From NCBI GenBank assembly GCA_039105265.1, contig JAPFFF010000359.1, positions 1 through 24,952 of the forward strand: a DNA stretch of 24,952 nt, written 5' to 3'. Below, one piece after another: positions 8,404 through 16,473 of this stretch. How positions within the stretch are numbered: position 1 is the first letter of the stretch; every line of letters begins with the position of its first letter. The notes beneath the pieces were generated by a model, which had not been told where the DNA came from, ran no database searches, and saw nothing but the letters and a program-made list of their open reading frames with translations. A program made the position numbers and the translations under genes. The DNA comes from Tritrichomonas musculus. Taxonomy: Eukaryota > Parabasalia > Tritrichomonadida > Tritrichomonadidae.

Positions 8404-8454
8404 AATGAAAAGGGATATAAAAAGAGATATTTTTAACCTTCAATCGAAATCGAA
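8404..8454 (-). repeat. Boundary repeat C, right arm of inverted pair around the 354-aa gene
   Basis: Reverse complement of repeat B (7261-7311), containing TTTTTAACCTTCAATCGAAA. It begins directly after the stop of the 354-aa gene. It is followed by a hairpin (8458-8484) shared with the region after the 135-aa gene. Confidence 0.85.
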
Positions 8455-8457
8455 ATA

Positions 8458-8484
8458 ATGACCTGTATTTTAGGGATCAGTCAT
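8458..8484. promoter_or_regulatory. Conserved hairpin with TATTTTAGG loop (first copy)
   Basis: ATGAC at 8458-8462 pairs with GTCAT at 8480-8484 around a TATTTTAGGGATC loop. Essentially the same structure occurs at 14422-14448. Both follow a reverse-orientation boundary repeat at the end of a plus-strand gene, so a 3'-end-forming or boundary role is plausible. A second small palindrome (AATCATT-C-AATGATT) follows at 8488-8502, between two convergent genes. Confidence 0.55.
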
Positions 8485-8571
8485 CAAAATCATTCAATGA
8501 TTATTATTATTTTTAGTGTTTCAATCGAATGAAACCAATGATAACAAAAATAAAACATATTTATGCATCAT

Positions 8572-9219
8572 TTAAATCAAATCATGTTGATGTTTAAATC
8601 GATTGATATATACACCGACTGGTTTATTTTCAACATCACGAAGTAAAACAAATTCATTACCTGATTTATTTGTATTGATATGAAGAATTTTATAAATATT
8701 ATCAGTAATCTTTGCATAAAAAATGTCTTCATTATTAGTATCATCAAAGTAATAATAATACTTGTTTTCTTCAAACTCTCTTCTTTCTGTCTTTGTTTCA
8801 TAGAAATCAATAATCATAGCTTCATCAGGTATATCATCAACAAACTCATATTGAATACTTAGATGTGATGATTTATTTTGTTGATTTTCTGTCGGTGAAA
8901 CCCATCGAAGATTTGATAAATGATAATCACTCCTATCATGACTGATATGATCGACTTGAGTTTTATGTTCAGGGTCATCATTAGTTATAAATTGCTTTGC
9001 TACAAGAATATGTTTATAATATATTTTGTTATTTAGGCTTACACACGGATAAACATTTTGTCTGTATTCACCTTCAGCTAATATTCGTCCTGTTTTCTTC
9101 TTTCTGATGTTATAAGGGAAAGTTGTTTGAATTTCATAATCATTTTCAAATCCTTTTAATGGTTCAAATTTGGCTTCATTTTCAGTTTCAATTTGTGCTT
9201 GTTCAGTTGGTTGACTCAT
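8572..9219 (-). CDS. Free-standing HNH homing-type endonuclease (215 aa)
   Basis: The middle of the protein shows the layout of phage-type HNH homing nucleases. A NUMOD-like strand-rich stretch (about 35-75: KKKTGRILAEGEYRQ, YPCVSLNNK, KHILVAKQFI) is followed by the HNH core (VDHISHDRSDYHLSNLRWVS, then TENQQNKSS). The His of VDH, the Asn of LSNLRW and the final Asn are the expected catalytic and metal-site residues of the HNH_3 type. The last 100 residues are acidic with no recognised domain and may set target specificity. It sits 57 bp downstream of the polymerase gene on the same strand and may be cotranscribed. Such genes usually spread by cutting cognate alleles that lack them; that role is inferred from the family. 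Confidence 0.85.
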   Translation of the reverse strand: MSQPTEQAQIETENEAKFEPLKGFENDYEIQTTFPYNIRKKKTGRILAEGEYRQNVYPCVSLNNKIYYKHILVAKQFITNDDPEHKTQVDHISHDRSDYHLSNLRWVSPTENQQNKSSHLSIQYEFVDDIPDEAMIIDFYETKTERREFEENKYYYYFDDTNNEDIFYAKITDNIYKILHINTNKSGNEFVLLRDVENKPVGVYINRFKHQHDLI

Positions 9220-9241
9220 TTATAACAAAAATAAAAAAAAA

Positions 9242-9264
9242 ATGATTTTTTAAAATAAAATCAT
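9242..9264. promoter_or_regulatory. Perfect 8-bp inverted repeat in the polymerase-HNH spacer
   Basis: ATGATTTT and AAAATCAT flank a 7-base AT loop within the 57-bp spacer between the polymerase stop and the HNH start. It could form a hairpin in the minus-strand transcript. In DNA this AT-rich an 8-bp palindrome can also be chance. Confidence 0.35.
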
Positions 9265-9276
9265 CAAATTAATTGT

Positions 9277-12200
9277 TTAATGGTTTTCAATGAAATAGCT
9301 TGATGCATTCATTCCGTAAATGTAGGGACAACAACACTGATTCGATAACACTAACATTTTTGAATGTGCTGCTGTTAAAGCATTTTTGATAACAGTTATT
9401 TTACTCATCAGTTGTGAATTTAATTGAAGGTTTATATTCTTTCCTTTCATTACTGATTGCTTATCAATGACATTTTTGTAATCACTTGATTTGATGTTGT
9501 TCTTCTTCAATGATATACCTTTGAGCTTTAATGAAATTGTTTTGTCATCACTCCAAATCGTATAACATTTAGCGCATAAAGCAACCTGACTTGCTCCGAA
9601 CTTTTCTACACAACAACCGAGAATCTTTTTCTCATCATATACATCATTGATTGCAGGGTTTGGCATAAAGCTATAAATGTGTTTATCATAAAATGTTTTG
9701 TCTTTGATGACGTAATCAAACAACTGGTCTAACGGAACATTCATATTTCCTGCAATTGACATGTACAGGCTGTCTGTATCGACCGAGTTAAAATGAATCT
9801 TATTCATGTCAATACATTTGTAAAGAAAGTCATAAAGGAAAGTCAAATACCAGTATTTCGCATTGTCTAATGTCCAGAATGATTCCTGAAGACATGTATT
9901 ACATTTGAATGAATGAGGTTGTGATTGTATCAAATAACAATCATTTGACAATTTACAACCATTGCGATAAGTATCGGATGCAATCAATTGAAAGGCTTTA
10001 TTTTTATCAACAATTCTGACTTTGTTGAAGTTCTCTGAATTCATTCCGTCATAACCGTAAGATCCGTTCATGCTAATCTTATAGAACTTTTCGTTACAAA
10101 CTTCGTTTGCAAGGCTGCCGTTAGCAGCTTTTCCTGACAATATATCTTGACGCTTCTTCATAAACTCGCAAACAAATTGATTAAAACCGTCATGAGCTTC
10201 ATATAAACTTAAGCTCTTAATGTCATCAATGATAAGTCCGTGATCAATTAAAAACCATAAATAATAATTCGAGAACGTCATAAAAGTTCCGCATGTATCA
10301 AGCAACATTGTCAGCTTTCTTGTTTCTTTATCGACTGAATTCAGTTTATTGTCTTTCATGTATTTGTACATATAACTTCCTATCGTTTGTTCATCATTCA
10401 TTATATTGATGTTTCTAAACACAGGAGGGAAATTAATCAAATCATTAATTTTATTTTTCGGACATCTCAATTTGACTTCAGCTTTGAATATAAACTCAGG
10501 GTTTGCATCAAATCGCTTCTTTGATTGAATGATATTCATTGCAGTATTAAGAACCTTTTCATTCTTGTTTCCATCTTCATCATAAACATCAAATCGTTTT
10601 ATAAATGAACCAGGCATGTACATGATTCCTCCGTGATAAGGATTAAATGAATGTTTTACTGAACTGAATGATGAAGGATACAATGAATTGAAATCAATTC
10701 CCGCTACATGTGAGACTATGTTTGAAGTGTCATAGCTAATGATTCTGTCATTAACGACATCATATTTGAGTTTATTGATTAATGTTTGACCTCTAATGTT
10801 CACTCGATGAAGTACATTTGATAATCCTCCCGTTATGTTCTCTCTCAAGTTGTAGTATTCTTTTTCATCAGTTATGAGTGTAGGGAGGTGATGGAGCTTG
10901 CAGAATTTCTTCAATTGTATTTTGGTTCTTGTTATCTTATCATCATCTCTTTGTCTCAAACGATTACATTCAGCACAAGCAAGTAAACAGTTATCAATCT
11001 GATGTCCTTTGTTGTTATCTATTCTGTCAAGTGTCGGTTTGTTGTTGTAAGTAAAGTGTTCACCACATAAATGACATTTACCTGTTTCATTTGATTCATA
11101 CAATTTCATGAATGCTTCGAAATCCTTTTCACTAACACATTTTGAAATATCTCGTTGATTTTGGTTCGTTTGAAGCGATGAATCGCCTTTTTGTGAGCAA
11201 AAATTATGTTTCATGTCTTGCTTTCGATAATTATCACATTTATTTAACCACCATTTCATTGTTGGCTTAAATGTATTCATCTTGTTTATGGTTTCATAGT
11301 CGTTCTTCGGGTTGAAATCTTTGTAAGCAAGAGCATATTTGATACATGAAGCATTCTTTGATAACGAAAGATTGCTAATCAAATCAACTTTATATTCAGC
11401 ATTCATTTGAATAAGGTTGTCAATAGGTTTAATCATCATTTCAACATCATTGTCATTGTATGATAACAAATAATCCCAACGTGTTGCAAACCTCTTTGAA
11501 TCAATCAAATACTCTTCATAATCAGCTTTTGTTAATGGATTCTTTTGATTGAGATAACTGTAGAAGTCTTCATATTTGAATGGTTCACTCTTTGATAACA
11601 CTTCATTATAATTATCACTGTTGATTGCTTCATAAGGAAAGACACCTTTCGAACTGTTAGATATACCTCCGAAATCGATTCCAAACTGTTTGAGTGTTCC
11701 TCCGGCAACAAATGCTTGTGCGTCAATGAATCGTAATCGAATAGGGTACTTTGATGATTTCAATATGAATTGTTTCAGTGATGTAGCTGTTCCAATCATT
11801 CCGCTATCGATAGACCAATGATTTTTAATCAATTGCTCTTTGAATAAGTTTGAATCAAATCGTGATGAATTAAAACCGAACACTGTTATCGTTTTCAATG
11901 ATGTATCTATTTTATTGAGTTCTTCTTCCGATTTATCTTTAATGAATGATTTTAAATGATTCAATTTATCAGCATACACATCACAGCCAACAACAAATAA
12001 CCAGTCAATCCAATTAGCTATGAATTCATTTGTTCGTATATCAAAGTTCTTTGTTATCAAACCTTTATCAAGTTTCACACATGATGAAACACTCAAAGGA
12101 ATCAATCGAGAATTGATAACTGATTTATCACTGACTTTCTTTTCAATCTTTTGCTCCATTGTTTCAAAATCATAAGTGATATAATGCTTTGTTGGCTTCC

Positions 12201-13884
12201 ATTCAAGTTCATATGAAAGACAATACAAATAAACAGGATTGTTTAAAATGTGTGGACAATATGGTAAAGCTTCTCGTGAAGGAATGAAATCCTTTTTGAA
12301 TTTACCTCCTAGCTTCTCACATTTATCTACATGTCTGTTGAATCTATCCATGTGTTCATGTCCTTTATGAATGTATGAACCACATTGCGGGCATATATGA
12401 ATGTTTGTTAATGCTTCAGCATCAATGATGTACATGATGTGAAGTATCTTATCCTTTGAATACAACAGAGCTGAAAACGTTTTGTTTGATTCGTCTGTGT
12501 TATGCCATTGGTCTTGTAAATCGAAAAAGCCTTTTTTATCTGTTTCAGTTTGGTTGTATTCATAGATGTTGACATTAATGTTATGCTTCTTCGCTGATTC
12601 TTTCATTTCTTCAATCGTGATACCTTTGAATGAGTTTATTAATTGTTTTGCTGCTTTTGTAGGTTTCTTTGTATAACTCAAACCGTGTTCATCACATAAT
12701 ATTTTCTTTGCTGCTGCTGTTCTGTTGGAGATTGTGAACGGTCTTTTCATTAATTCTTTATTCAAACAGCAAGCAAGGAAACGATACCAACACAAACAAT
12801 CATCAACGTTATCAATAATGATATATTTATTTTTAATGAATTCTTTTGGTAAATCATCAATCTTTCCTGTTATCTTAACAACTCGTGAGATTGTAAATGA
12901 AACACTCCAAACGATACATAATTTGATGTTTGAAGCAGTGGTTTCATATTCATGTATTTTTGATTCAACATACAGTTTAACTTTATCAATATCTTTATTC
13001 TCTCTGACTATTATCGGAATTGATGATTTATAGTTTTTCCATTTGATTTCACTTGCTTCATATGTATATCTTTCACTTTCATTCTTTGGCGGAATCTCAA
13101 ATATGCCTGTCAATTGAAAATATATTTTGAACGGTTTCACTTCTTGTTTAAATACAGTTTCAGTCAAATATTCATTAATGCTTTCAATTGATGATACACC
13201 GTTTTTGTAATATATTTTAATCGGTTCTTTACTGTCTTCATCTAATCGTTCAACCTTTTCACTATCGTTCGGGAACTGATCAATAAAATGACTGCAAGCT
13301 TCTACTGCTTCATCAAAGTTCTCAGGTTCATTGATTATGAAATATGAATTATGTTTTGAATGAACACCTTTATAGCTAAACTTTTTGAGATATTCAATTA
13401 ATTCAGCATTTTCATTGTTAAATCGAATGTCTTCATATCGTTGAGGCTGTTTGTTTGTCTTTGGCGGTAATGGTCTTAATAATATATTTTCAGATTTAAT
13501 TAATTGAAGGGCTTTGTTTAGAGCATCATGAGCTATTTTAATATTGGCCTCGATTTGTTTTTGTTTTAGTTTTTGTTCATCATTTTGTTCTTCTTCTTCA
13601 AATTGTTCCTCTTCCTCCTCCTCTTCTTCTGGTTCTTCTGCTTCTCTTTTCATTCTGTTGACGAAAGCTAATATTGTTGTATCATTGATTCTATCACCTT
13701 CATGTTCTCTAAAACCGAATGAAGTTAGATAGTTTTCTAAGATTGACTTGAAATGTTTAACATCATAGTCAGAAGGTTTAGATGTTGATAAGCGAGGTTT
13801 TAATTGAAGTTCATTATTGATATACCTGATTTGTTCAATAACAAATGATTTGGTATCTTTTTGATAGTAATAACGAGAACTCAT
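9277..13884 (-). CDS. Protein-primed-type family B DNA polymerase with embedded HNH domain (1535 aa)
   Basis: Replicates the element. Exonuclease motifs are visible: Exo I YDFETME (about 570), Exo II FGFNSSRFDSNLF (about 673) and Exo III YNDNDVEM (about 811). Polymerase motifs are also present: A GIDFNSLYPSSF (about 1066), B KISMNGSYGYDG (about 1273) and C VDTDSLYMS (about 1370). Between Exo III and motif A sits an HNH-type domain (about 934-980): CHLCGEHF, TLDRIDNNKGHQIDNC, CAECN. The N-terminal 500 residues include an acidic EEEEEEEE tract (about 84-103), an OTU-like segment (DDCLCWYRFLA, Cys about 363; ILHIMYIID about 480) and a Cys/His finger (CPQCGSYIHKG...HVDKC, about 497-525). At 1535 aa it is larger than average for the family because of these extensions. 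Translation starts six bases from a TCATA initiator-like site; the stop overlaps TAAA. Confidence 0.95.
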   Translation of the reverse strand: MSSRYYYQKDTKSFVIEQIRYINNELQLKPRLSTSKPSDYDVKHFKSILENYLTSFGFREHEGDRINDTTILAFVNRMKREAEEPEEEEEEEEQFEEEEQNDEQKLKQKQIEANIKIAHDALNKALQLIKSENILLRPLPPKTNKQPQRYEDIRFNNENAELIEYLKKFSYKGVHSKHNSYFIINEPENFDEAVEACSHFIDQFPNDSEKVERLDEDSKEPIKIYYKNGVSSIESINEYLTETVFKQEVKPFKIYFQLTGIFEIPPKNESERYTYEASEIKWKNYKSSIPIIVRENKDIDKVKLYVESKIHEYETTASNIKLCIVWSVSFTISRVVKITGKIDDLPKEFIKNKYIIIDNVDDCLCWYRFLACCLNKELMKRPFTISNRTAAAKKILCDEHGLSYTKKPTKAAKQLINSFKGITIEEMKESAKKHNINVNIYEYNQTETDKKGFFDLQDQWHNTDESNKTFSALLYSKDKILHIMYIIDAEALTNIHICPQCGSYIHKGHEHMDRFNRHVDKCEKLGGKFKKDFIPSREALPYCPHILNNPVYLYCLSYELEWKPTKHYITYDFETMEQKIEKKVSDKSVINSRLIPLSVSSCVKLDKGLITKNFDIRTNEFIANWIDWLFVVGCDVYADKLNHLKSFIKDKSEEELNKIDTSLKTITVFGFNSSRFDSNLFKEQLIKNHWSIDSGMIGTATSLKQFILKSSKYPIRLRFIDAQAFVAGGTLKQFGIDFGGISNSSKGVFPYEAINSDNYNEVLSKSEPFKYEDFYSYLNQKNPLTKADYEEYLIDSKRFATRWDYLLSYNDNDVEMMIKPIDNLIQMNAEYKVDLISNLSLSKNASCIKYALAYKDFNPKNDYETINKMNTFKPTMKWWLNKCDNYRKQDMKHNFCSQKGDSSLQTNQNQRDISKCVSEKDFEAFMKLYESNETGKCHLCGEHFTYNNKPTLDRIDNNKGHQIDNCLLACAECNRLRQRDDDKITRTKIQLKKFCKLHHLPTLITDEKEYYNLRENITGGLSNVLHRVNIRGQTLINKLKYDVVNDRIISYDTSNIVSHVAGIDFNSLYPSSFSSVKHSFNPYHGGIMYMPGSFIKRFDVYDEDGNKNEKVLNTAMNIIQSKKRFDANPEFIFKAEVKLRCPKNKINDLINFPPVFRNINIMNDEQTIGSYMYKYMKDNKLNSVDKETRKLTMLLDTCGTFMTFSNYYLWFLIDHGLIIDDIKSLSLYEAHDGFNQFVCEFMKKRQDILSGKAANGSLANEVCNEKFYKISMNGSYGYDGMNSENFNKVRIVDKNKAFQLIASDTYRNGCKLSNDCYLIQSQPHSFKCNTCLQESFWTLDNAKYWYLTFLYDFLYKCIDMNKIHFNSVDTDSLYMSIAGNMNVPLDQLFDYVIKDKTFYDKHIYSFMPNPAINDVYDEKKILGCCVEKFGASQVALCAKCYTIWSDDKTISLKLKGISLKKNNIKSSDYKNVIDKQSVMKGKNINLQLNSQLMSKITVIKNALTAAHSKMLVLSNQCCCPYIYGMNASSYFIENH

Positions 13885-13977
13885 TTATGATATAATTAAA
13901 AAATCAAATTATTTGAATTTTGAAAAAATGTTAAATCAAAAAATAAAAAAATAATTAGAGTTTTTTATTTCATTGAA
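13885..13977. promoter_or_regulatory. Divergent promoter region: polymerase (-) and 135-aa gene (+)
   Basis: A very AT-rich spacer. On the minus strand TCATA (13890-13886) ends two bases before the polymerase ATG. On the plus strand TCATT (13970-13974) lies just before the ATG at 13978. Both fit the trichomonad initiator consensus TCA-Y-(T/A), with predicted leaders of 5-6 bases, which is normal for that lineage. The other genes here lack so clear a match, so this supports the host assignment only in part. Confidence 0.55.
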
Positions 13978-14385
13978 ATGTCTGAGTTAAGAGAAATAAT
14001 AAAACACATTGAAGAAATACATCATTTGTTAACAATATTAATTGCTAAATCAGATGATAATGAAGGTTCATTTGACAATGACAATAATGATTCATCAGAT
14101 GAAGAGAATCAAATAAAAGATGATAAACCAAAACGAGCTTTATTCAATTCATCAAAGTTCTTGAACGCTCATGACCGTGAATTAGTTATACAGTTCCTTG
14201 ATGATGAACGAATGAAAGAAATAATGAAACTACCACAACATAAACAAGCATCATTTGCAAAACAATTGATTCAAAAGCATTTAAATATAAATATAACATC
14301 ATACATGATTAACAGGATTCTCACATTCAAAAGGCAAAAGACGCATGACAATGAAGATGACAATGATAATAAAAAGAGCTATTAA
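13978..14385 (+). CDS. 135-aa acidic/helical protein, possible DNA-binding regulator
   Basis: No named family recognised. Residues 1-25 form a helix (ELREIIKHIEEIHHLLTILI), likely for oligomerisation. Residues 26-50 are an acidic, disordered linker. Residues 55-120 look like a compact helical domain (FNSSKFLNAHDRELVIQFL and later ITSYMINRILTFKRQK) whose last helices resemble helix-turn-helix proteins of the type that test for a target site. The C-terminus is mixed charge. The gene diverges from the polymerase gene across 93 bp with an initiator-like TCATT just upstream. Its last codons overlap boundary repeat D. A transcription factor for the structural module is a guess; a virion protein is the alternative. 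Confidence 0.65.
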   Translation: MSELREIIKHIEEIHHLLTILIAKSDDNEGSFDNDNNDSSDEENQIKDDKPKRALFNSSKFLNAHDRELVIQFLDDERMKEIMKLPQHKQASFAKQLIQKHLNINITSYMINRILTFKRQKTHDNEDDNDNKKSY

Positions 14386-14416
14386 AAGGGGTAATTTTAA
14401 CCTTCAATTGAAATCA
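14371..14416 (-). repeat. Boundary repeat D, left arm of inverted pair around the structural module
   Basis: Contains TTTTAACCTTCAATTGAAAT and is the reverse complement of repeat E (18985 onward). D and E share the variant GGTTAAAATTACCCC, whereas A, B and C share GGTTAAAAATATCTC or a close form, so the copies fall into two sequence-specific pairs. It overlaps the last codons of the 135-aa gene. Confidence 0.85.
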
Positions 14417-14421
14417 AATAA

Positions 14422-14448
14422 ATGACTTATATTTTAGGTATCAGTCAT
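14422..14448. promoter_or_regulatory. Conserved hairpin with TATTTTAGG loop (second copy)
   Basis: ATGACT (14422-14427) pairs with AGTCAT (14443-14448) around TATATTTTAGGTATC. It is the counterpart of 8458-8484, and both are followed by CAAAA and an ATCATT. The stem is kept as a palindrome in both copies although the flanks differ, which argues for a structure or site under selection. Confidence 0.55.
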
Positions 14449-14482
14449 CAAAAATCATTTTGAAGTTTTATTTTTGGTTTAA

Positions 14483-14728
14483 ATGAATAGTGCCATTAAT
14501 GGTTTGAGTTGTGATACATCATCTTTACACGCTCAGTTTAGAAGGGTAAAGGATAAGATATTTGATAAATGTATGAATTCTGAAGATGACGCATTAAACG
14601 GAACTTTTGATAAGATGATTCACATACTGTCGATATATAAACAGCTATTTAATGATATTGAATCAATTAAGATACAATTAAGAACCATTGATGAACGTAT
14701 TAAATCAGCTGAACAAATGACTTTATAA
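14483..14728 (+). CDS. 81-aa coiled-coil small protein
   Basis: Short protein with no recognised family. After a Ser/Asn-rich start it is almost wholly helical with heptad spacing of hydrophobic residues (FDKMIHILSIYKQLFNDIES, then IKIQLRTIDERIKSA), suggesting a short coiled coil. It is first in a run of four small plus-strand genes leading into the packaging ATPase, with a 64-bp spacer to the next. Start at ATG 14483 after AATTTTTGGTTTAA-type sequence; stop TAA followed by A. Real coding is supported by its codon make-up and tight packing. A minor virion or scaffold protein is a guess. Confidence 0.6.
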   Translation: MNSAINGLSCDTSSLHAQFRRVKDKIFDKCMNSEDDALNGTFDKMIHILSIYKQLFNDIESIKIQLRTIDERIKSAEQMTL

Positions 14729-14792
14729 ATGAATCATTGAATGGCTCATCATTAATGTTGTTTTATTTTTACCTAAAACGAATAACTTAAAT

Positions 14793-15362
14793 ATGAATAA
14801 AGCACGTATTCTATCATCAGAAAACGATGCATCAGTTAAGCAGGAACAATCAACCAGTATTAATATAAACATCAAACCAAAGCAACCACAACCAGTTGAA
14901 TATCCATCAGTTCAACCATTACCACAAACATCTCAAGCCACAAATTTTACTATACCTCAGATGAGTGGAGTATATCAATCACAGCTTCCAACAAACAACG
15001 TTTCACTAGAAAGAGGTATAAGTGATATAGGTGCTGATATAACAGAACTTGAAGCCAGAAACAAATTCCTTGAGATATTGTTATCAATCTATGAAACAAA
15101 TCCGATAAAAGTCAATGATTTATTGATTTGTCATTCAAATACATTAATGGAACTCATCAAATTACTAACACAAGCAGATAAAGTTGAATTGATTGTCAAT
15201 GATGATTGTGCGTGTAATGGTTGTGTTTCTCGTTCCAAATATCTTTTGATTGATAGGATATTGGTGTACAAAAATAATGAATCAAATGACTTGAAATACA
15301 AATATAATAGCATTTATACCGAACTCATTAGACACAACATTTCATTAAAAACATGTATTTAA
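14793..15362 (+). CDS. 189-aa protein: disordered Pro/Gln head, helical C-terminal domain
   Basis: Residues 1-75 are low-complexity and rich in Pro, Gln, Ser and Thr (KPKQPQPVEYPSVQPLPQTS). Residues 80-135 are helical (ADITELEARNKFLEILLSIY; VNDLLICHSNTLMELIKLL). The C-terminal part has four cysteines in a short span (DDCACNGCVS) that could bind metal or form disulfides, then a strand-helix end. No named family is recognised. It lies directly upstream of the small membrane peptide and the ATPase, so membership in the capsid-assembly module is likely from context only. The stop overlaps TAAA. Confidence 0.65.
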   Translation: MNKARILSSENDASVKQEQSTSININIKPKQPQPVEYPSVQPLPQTSQATNFTIPQMSGVYQSQLPTNNVSLERGISDIGADITELEARNKFLEILLSIYETNPIKVNDLLICHSNTLMELIKLLTQADKVELIVNDDCACNGCVSRSKYLLIDRILVYKNNESNDLKYKYNSIYTELIRHNISLKTCI

Positions 15363-15372
15363 AAACTAATAA

Positions 15373-15504
15373 ATGATATATGAAATATTAGTTGTTTCAT
15401 TATTAACAGGTTTATTTTTAGTGAAGATTGTTGAAGTATCATTAATGATGCCTGACAAAGAACCAGAACTCAGTGAAGAGATAAGAACAAAAATGTATTC
15501 ATGA
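15373..15504 (+). CDS. 43-aa single-span membrane peptide
   Basis: An ATG ten bases after the previous stop opens a 43-codon frame. It begins MIYEILVVSLLTGLFLVKIV, a clear hydrophobic span of about 17 residues with an acidic residue before and a lysine after, then an acidic soluble tail (PDKEPELSEEIRTK). It ends 24 bases before the ATPase start. Small one-span proteins are common next to packaging ATPases in membrane-containing double-jelly-roll viruses, so a virion membrane or assembly peptide is a reasonable inference. Because it is short, chance cannot be fully excluded; the hydrophobic-then-charged layout and tight spacing argue for a real gene. Confidence 0.6.
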   Translation: MIYEILVVSLLTGLFLVKIVEVSLMMPDKEPELSEEIRTKMYS

Positions 15505-15528
15505 AGAGCTTTAACGAAAACTAAAGAA

Positions 15529-16473
15529 ATGAAAGGTTTCATGAAACCGACGCACTTTAATTATAAAGAGATTTTATTCTCTGATAGCTCTGATTATGAT
15601 GATGACCGAATGAGTTTTGCATTTGAATATGAATCATTCAAGCCGACAGTTAATGAAAAGACATTTAACATTGATGATGAGATGAACAAAGCTTATCAAC
15701 GCAATGAATCAAAAATAAAGAATGAATCAATCAGACCGATCGCGAAAGGAATCTATGCACATTACAATTCATTGAACATACTTGTCGGAAATCAAGGAAG
15801 AGGAAAGAGCCATGTCGTTTTAAGAGATATCATTCAAATGTCAAGATTAAAGAACTCTGACTTTCATTTAATCGTTTATATATCTAAGAGCGGAACAATC
15901 AATGATGCTACATTTATTGCTCAACGTGAATTGATTCAACTTCCGATCAAAGTCATTAGTGATTCAAACGCTGAAGAATATCTTAAACAACTTGATTTAT
16001 ATAAAGAATTGTATGATAAATATTGTTCGACTCCAAAAATAGTAATAAAAGGGACGGAGTCACCTTTTGCGAAGCAAAATGAAAAGACCTTAAACGATAT
16101 GTTTGAGTTTCTTCATATCGATAAGCTAGGTAAACCGAATAAACCGTTAAACACAATCATTCTTTGTGAAGATGCGAGCCGTTCATTAATTTTAAAGACT
16201 GATTACTTTACAAATTATGTTTCACAGCTCAGACATAAACATTCAATCGTTTACATTAATATTCAGTTCTTCAAAGCAATCAAAACTGAATACAAGAATA
16301 ACGCAACATCATTCTTTATCTTTAGTGGTTATTCAAGGCAAAAGCTAAGTTATGTATATCATCAAGTTCCGATGCCGATTGAGTTTGAACATTTATGGCA
16401 AAAATATAAAGACTTATCAGGTCATCAATTCGTGTTAGTCAATACGAGAACAAATACAATTGAATTTCATTAA
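15529..16473 (+). CDS. A32/FtsK-HerA-like genome-packaging ATPase (314 aa)
   Basis: Powers DNA entry into capsids in the Polinton, adenovirus-like and poxvirus-like lineage. Walker A is LVGNQGRGKSHVV (P-loop at about 87-94). Walker B is NTIILCEDAS with the acidic pair at about 214-215. After it comes the lineage-typical segment with HKHSIVYINIQFFKAIKTEY and an Asn-rich NNATSFFIF strand, matching the conserved Gln and arginine-finger region of A32-like ATPases. The first 70 residues are an acidic extension (SDSSDYDDD). Length is normal for the family. It lies in the structural module and ends convergently with the 151-aa minus-strand gene, the two stop codons overlapping by four bases. Confidence 0.9.
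   Translation: MKGFMKPTHFNYKEILFSDSSDYDDDRMSFAFEYESFKPTVNEKTFNIDDEMNKAYQRNESKIKNESIRPIAKGIYAHYNSLNILVGNQGRGKSHVVLRDIIQMSRLKNSDFHLIVYISKSGTINDATFIAQRELIQLPIKVISDSNAEEYLKQLDLYKELYDKYCSTPKIVIKGTESPFAKQNEKTLNDMFEFLHIDKLGKPNKPLNTIILCEDASRSLILKTDYFTNYVSQLRHKHSIVYINIQFFKAIKTEYKNNATSFFIFSGYSRQKLSYVYHQVPMPIEFEHLWQKYKDLSGHQFVLVNTRTNTIEFH

Larger units (their letters stand above)
8403..8571. other. Convergent spacer between the 354-aa and HNH genes
   Basis: Contains boundary repeat C, the conserved hairpin and a small palindrome, then AT-rich sequence with no frame. It is the meeting point of plus- and minus-strand transcription. Confidence 0.6.

Noticed and set aside
10940-11085. HNH-bearing intein in the polymerase
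   Set aside because: No intein N-terminal Cys block or C-terminal HN-C/S/T splice junction could be seen around the HNH segment.
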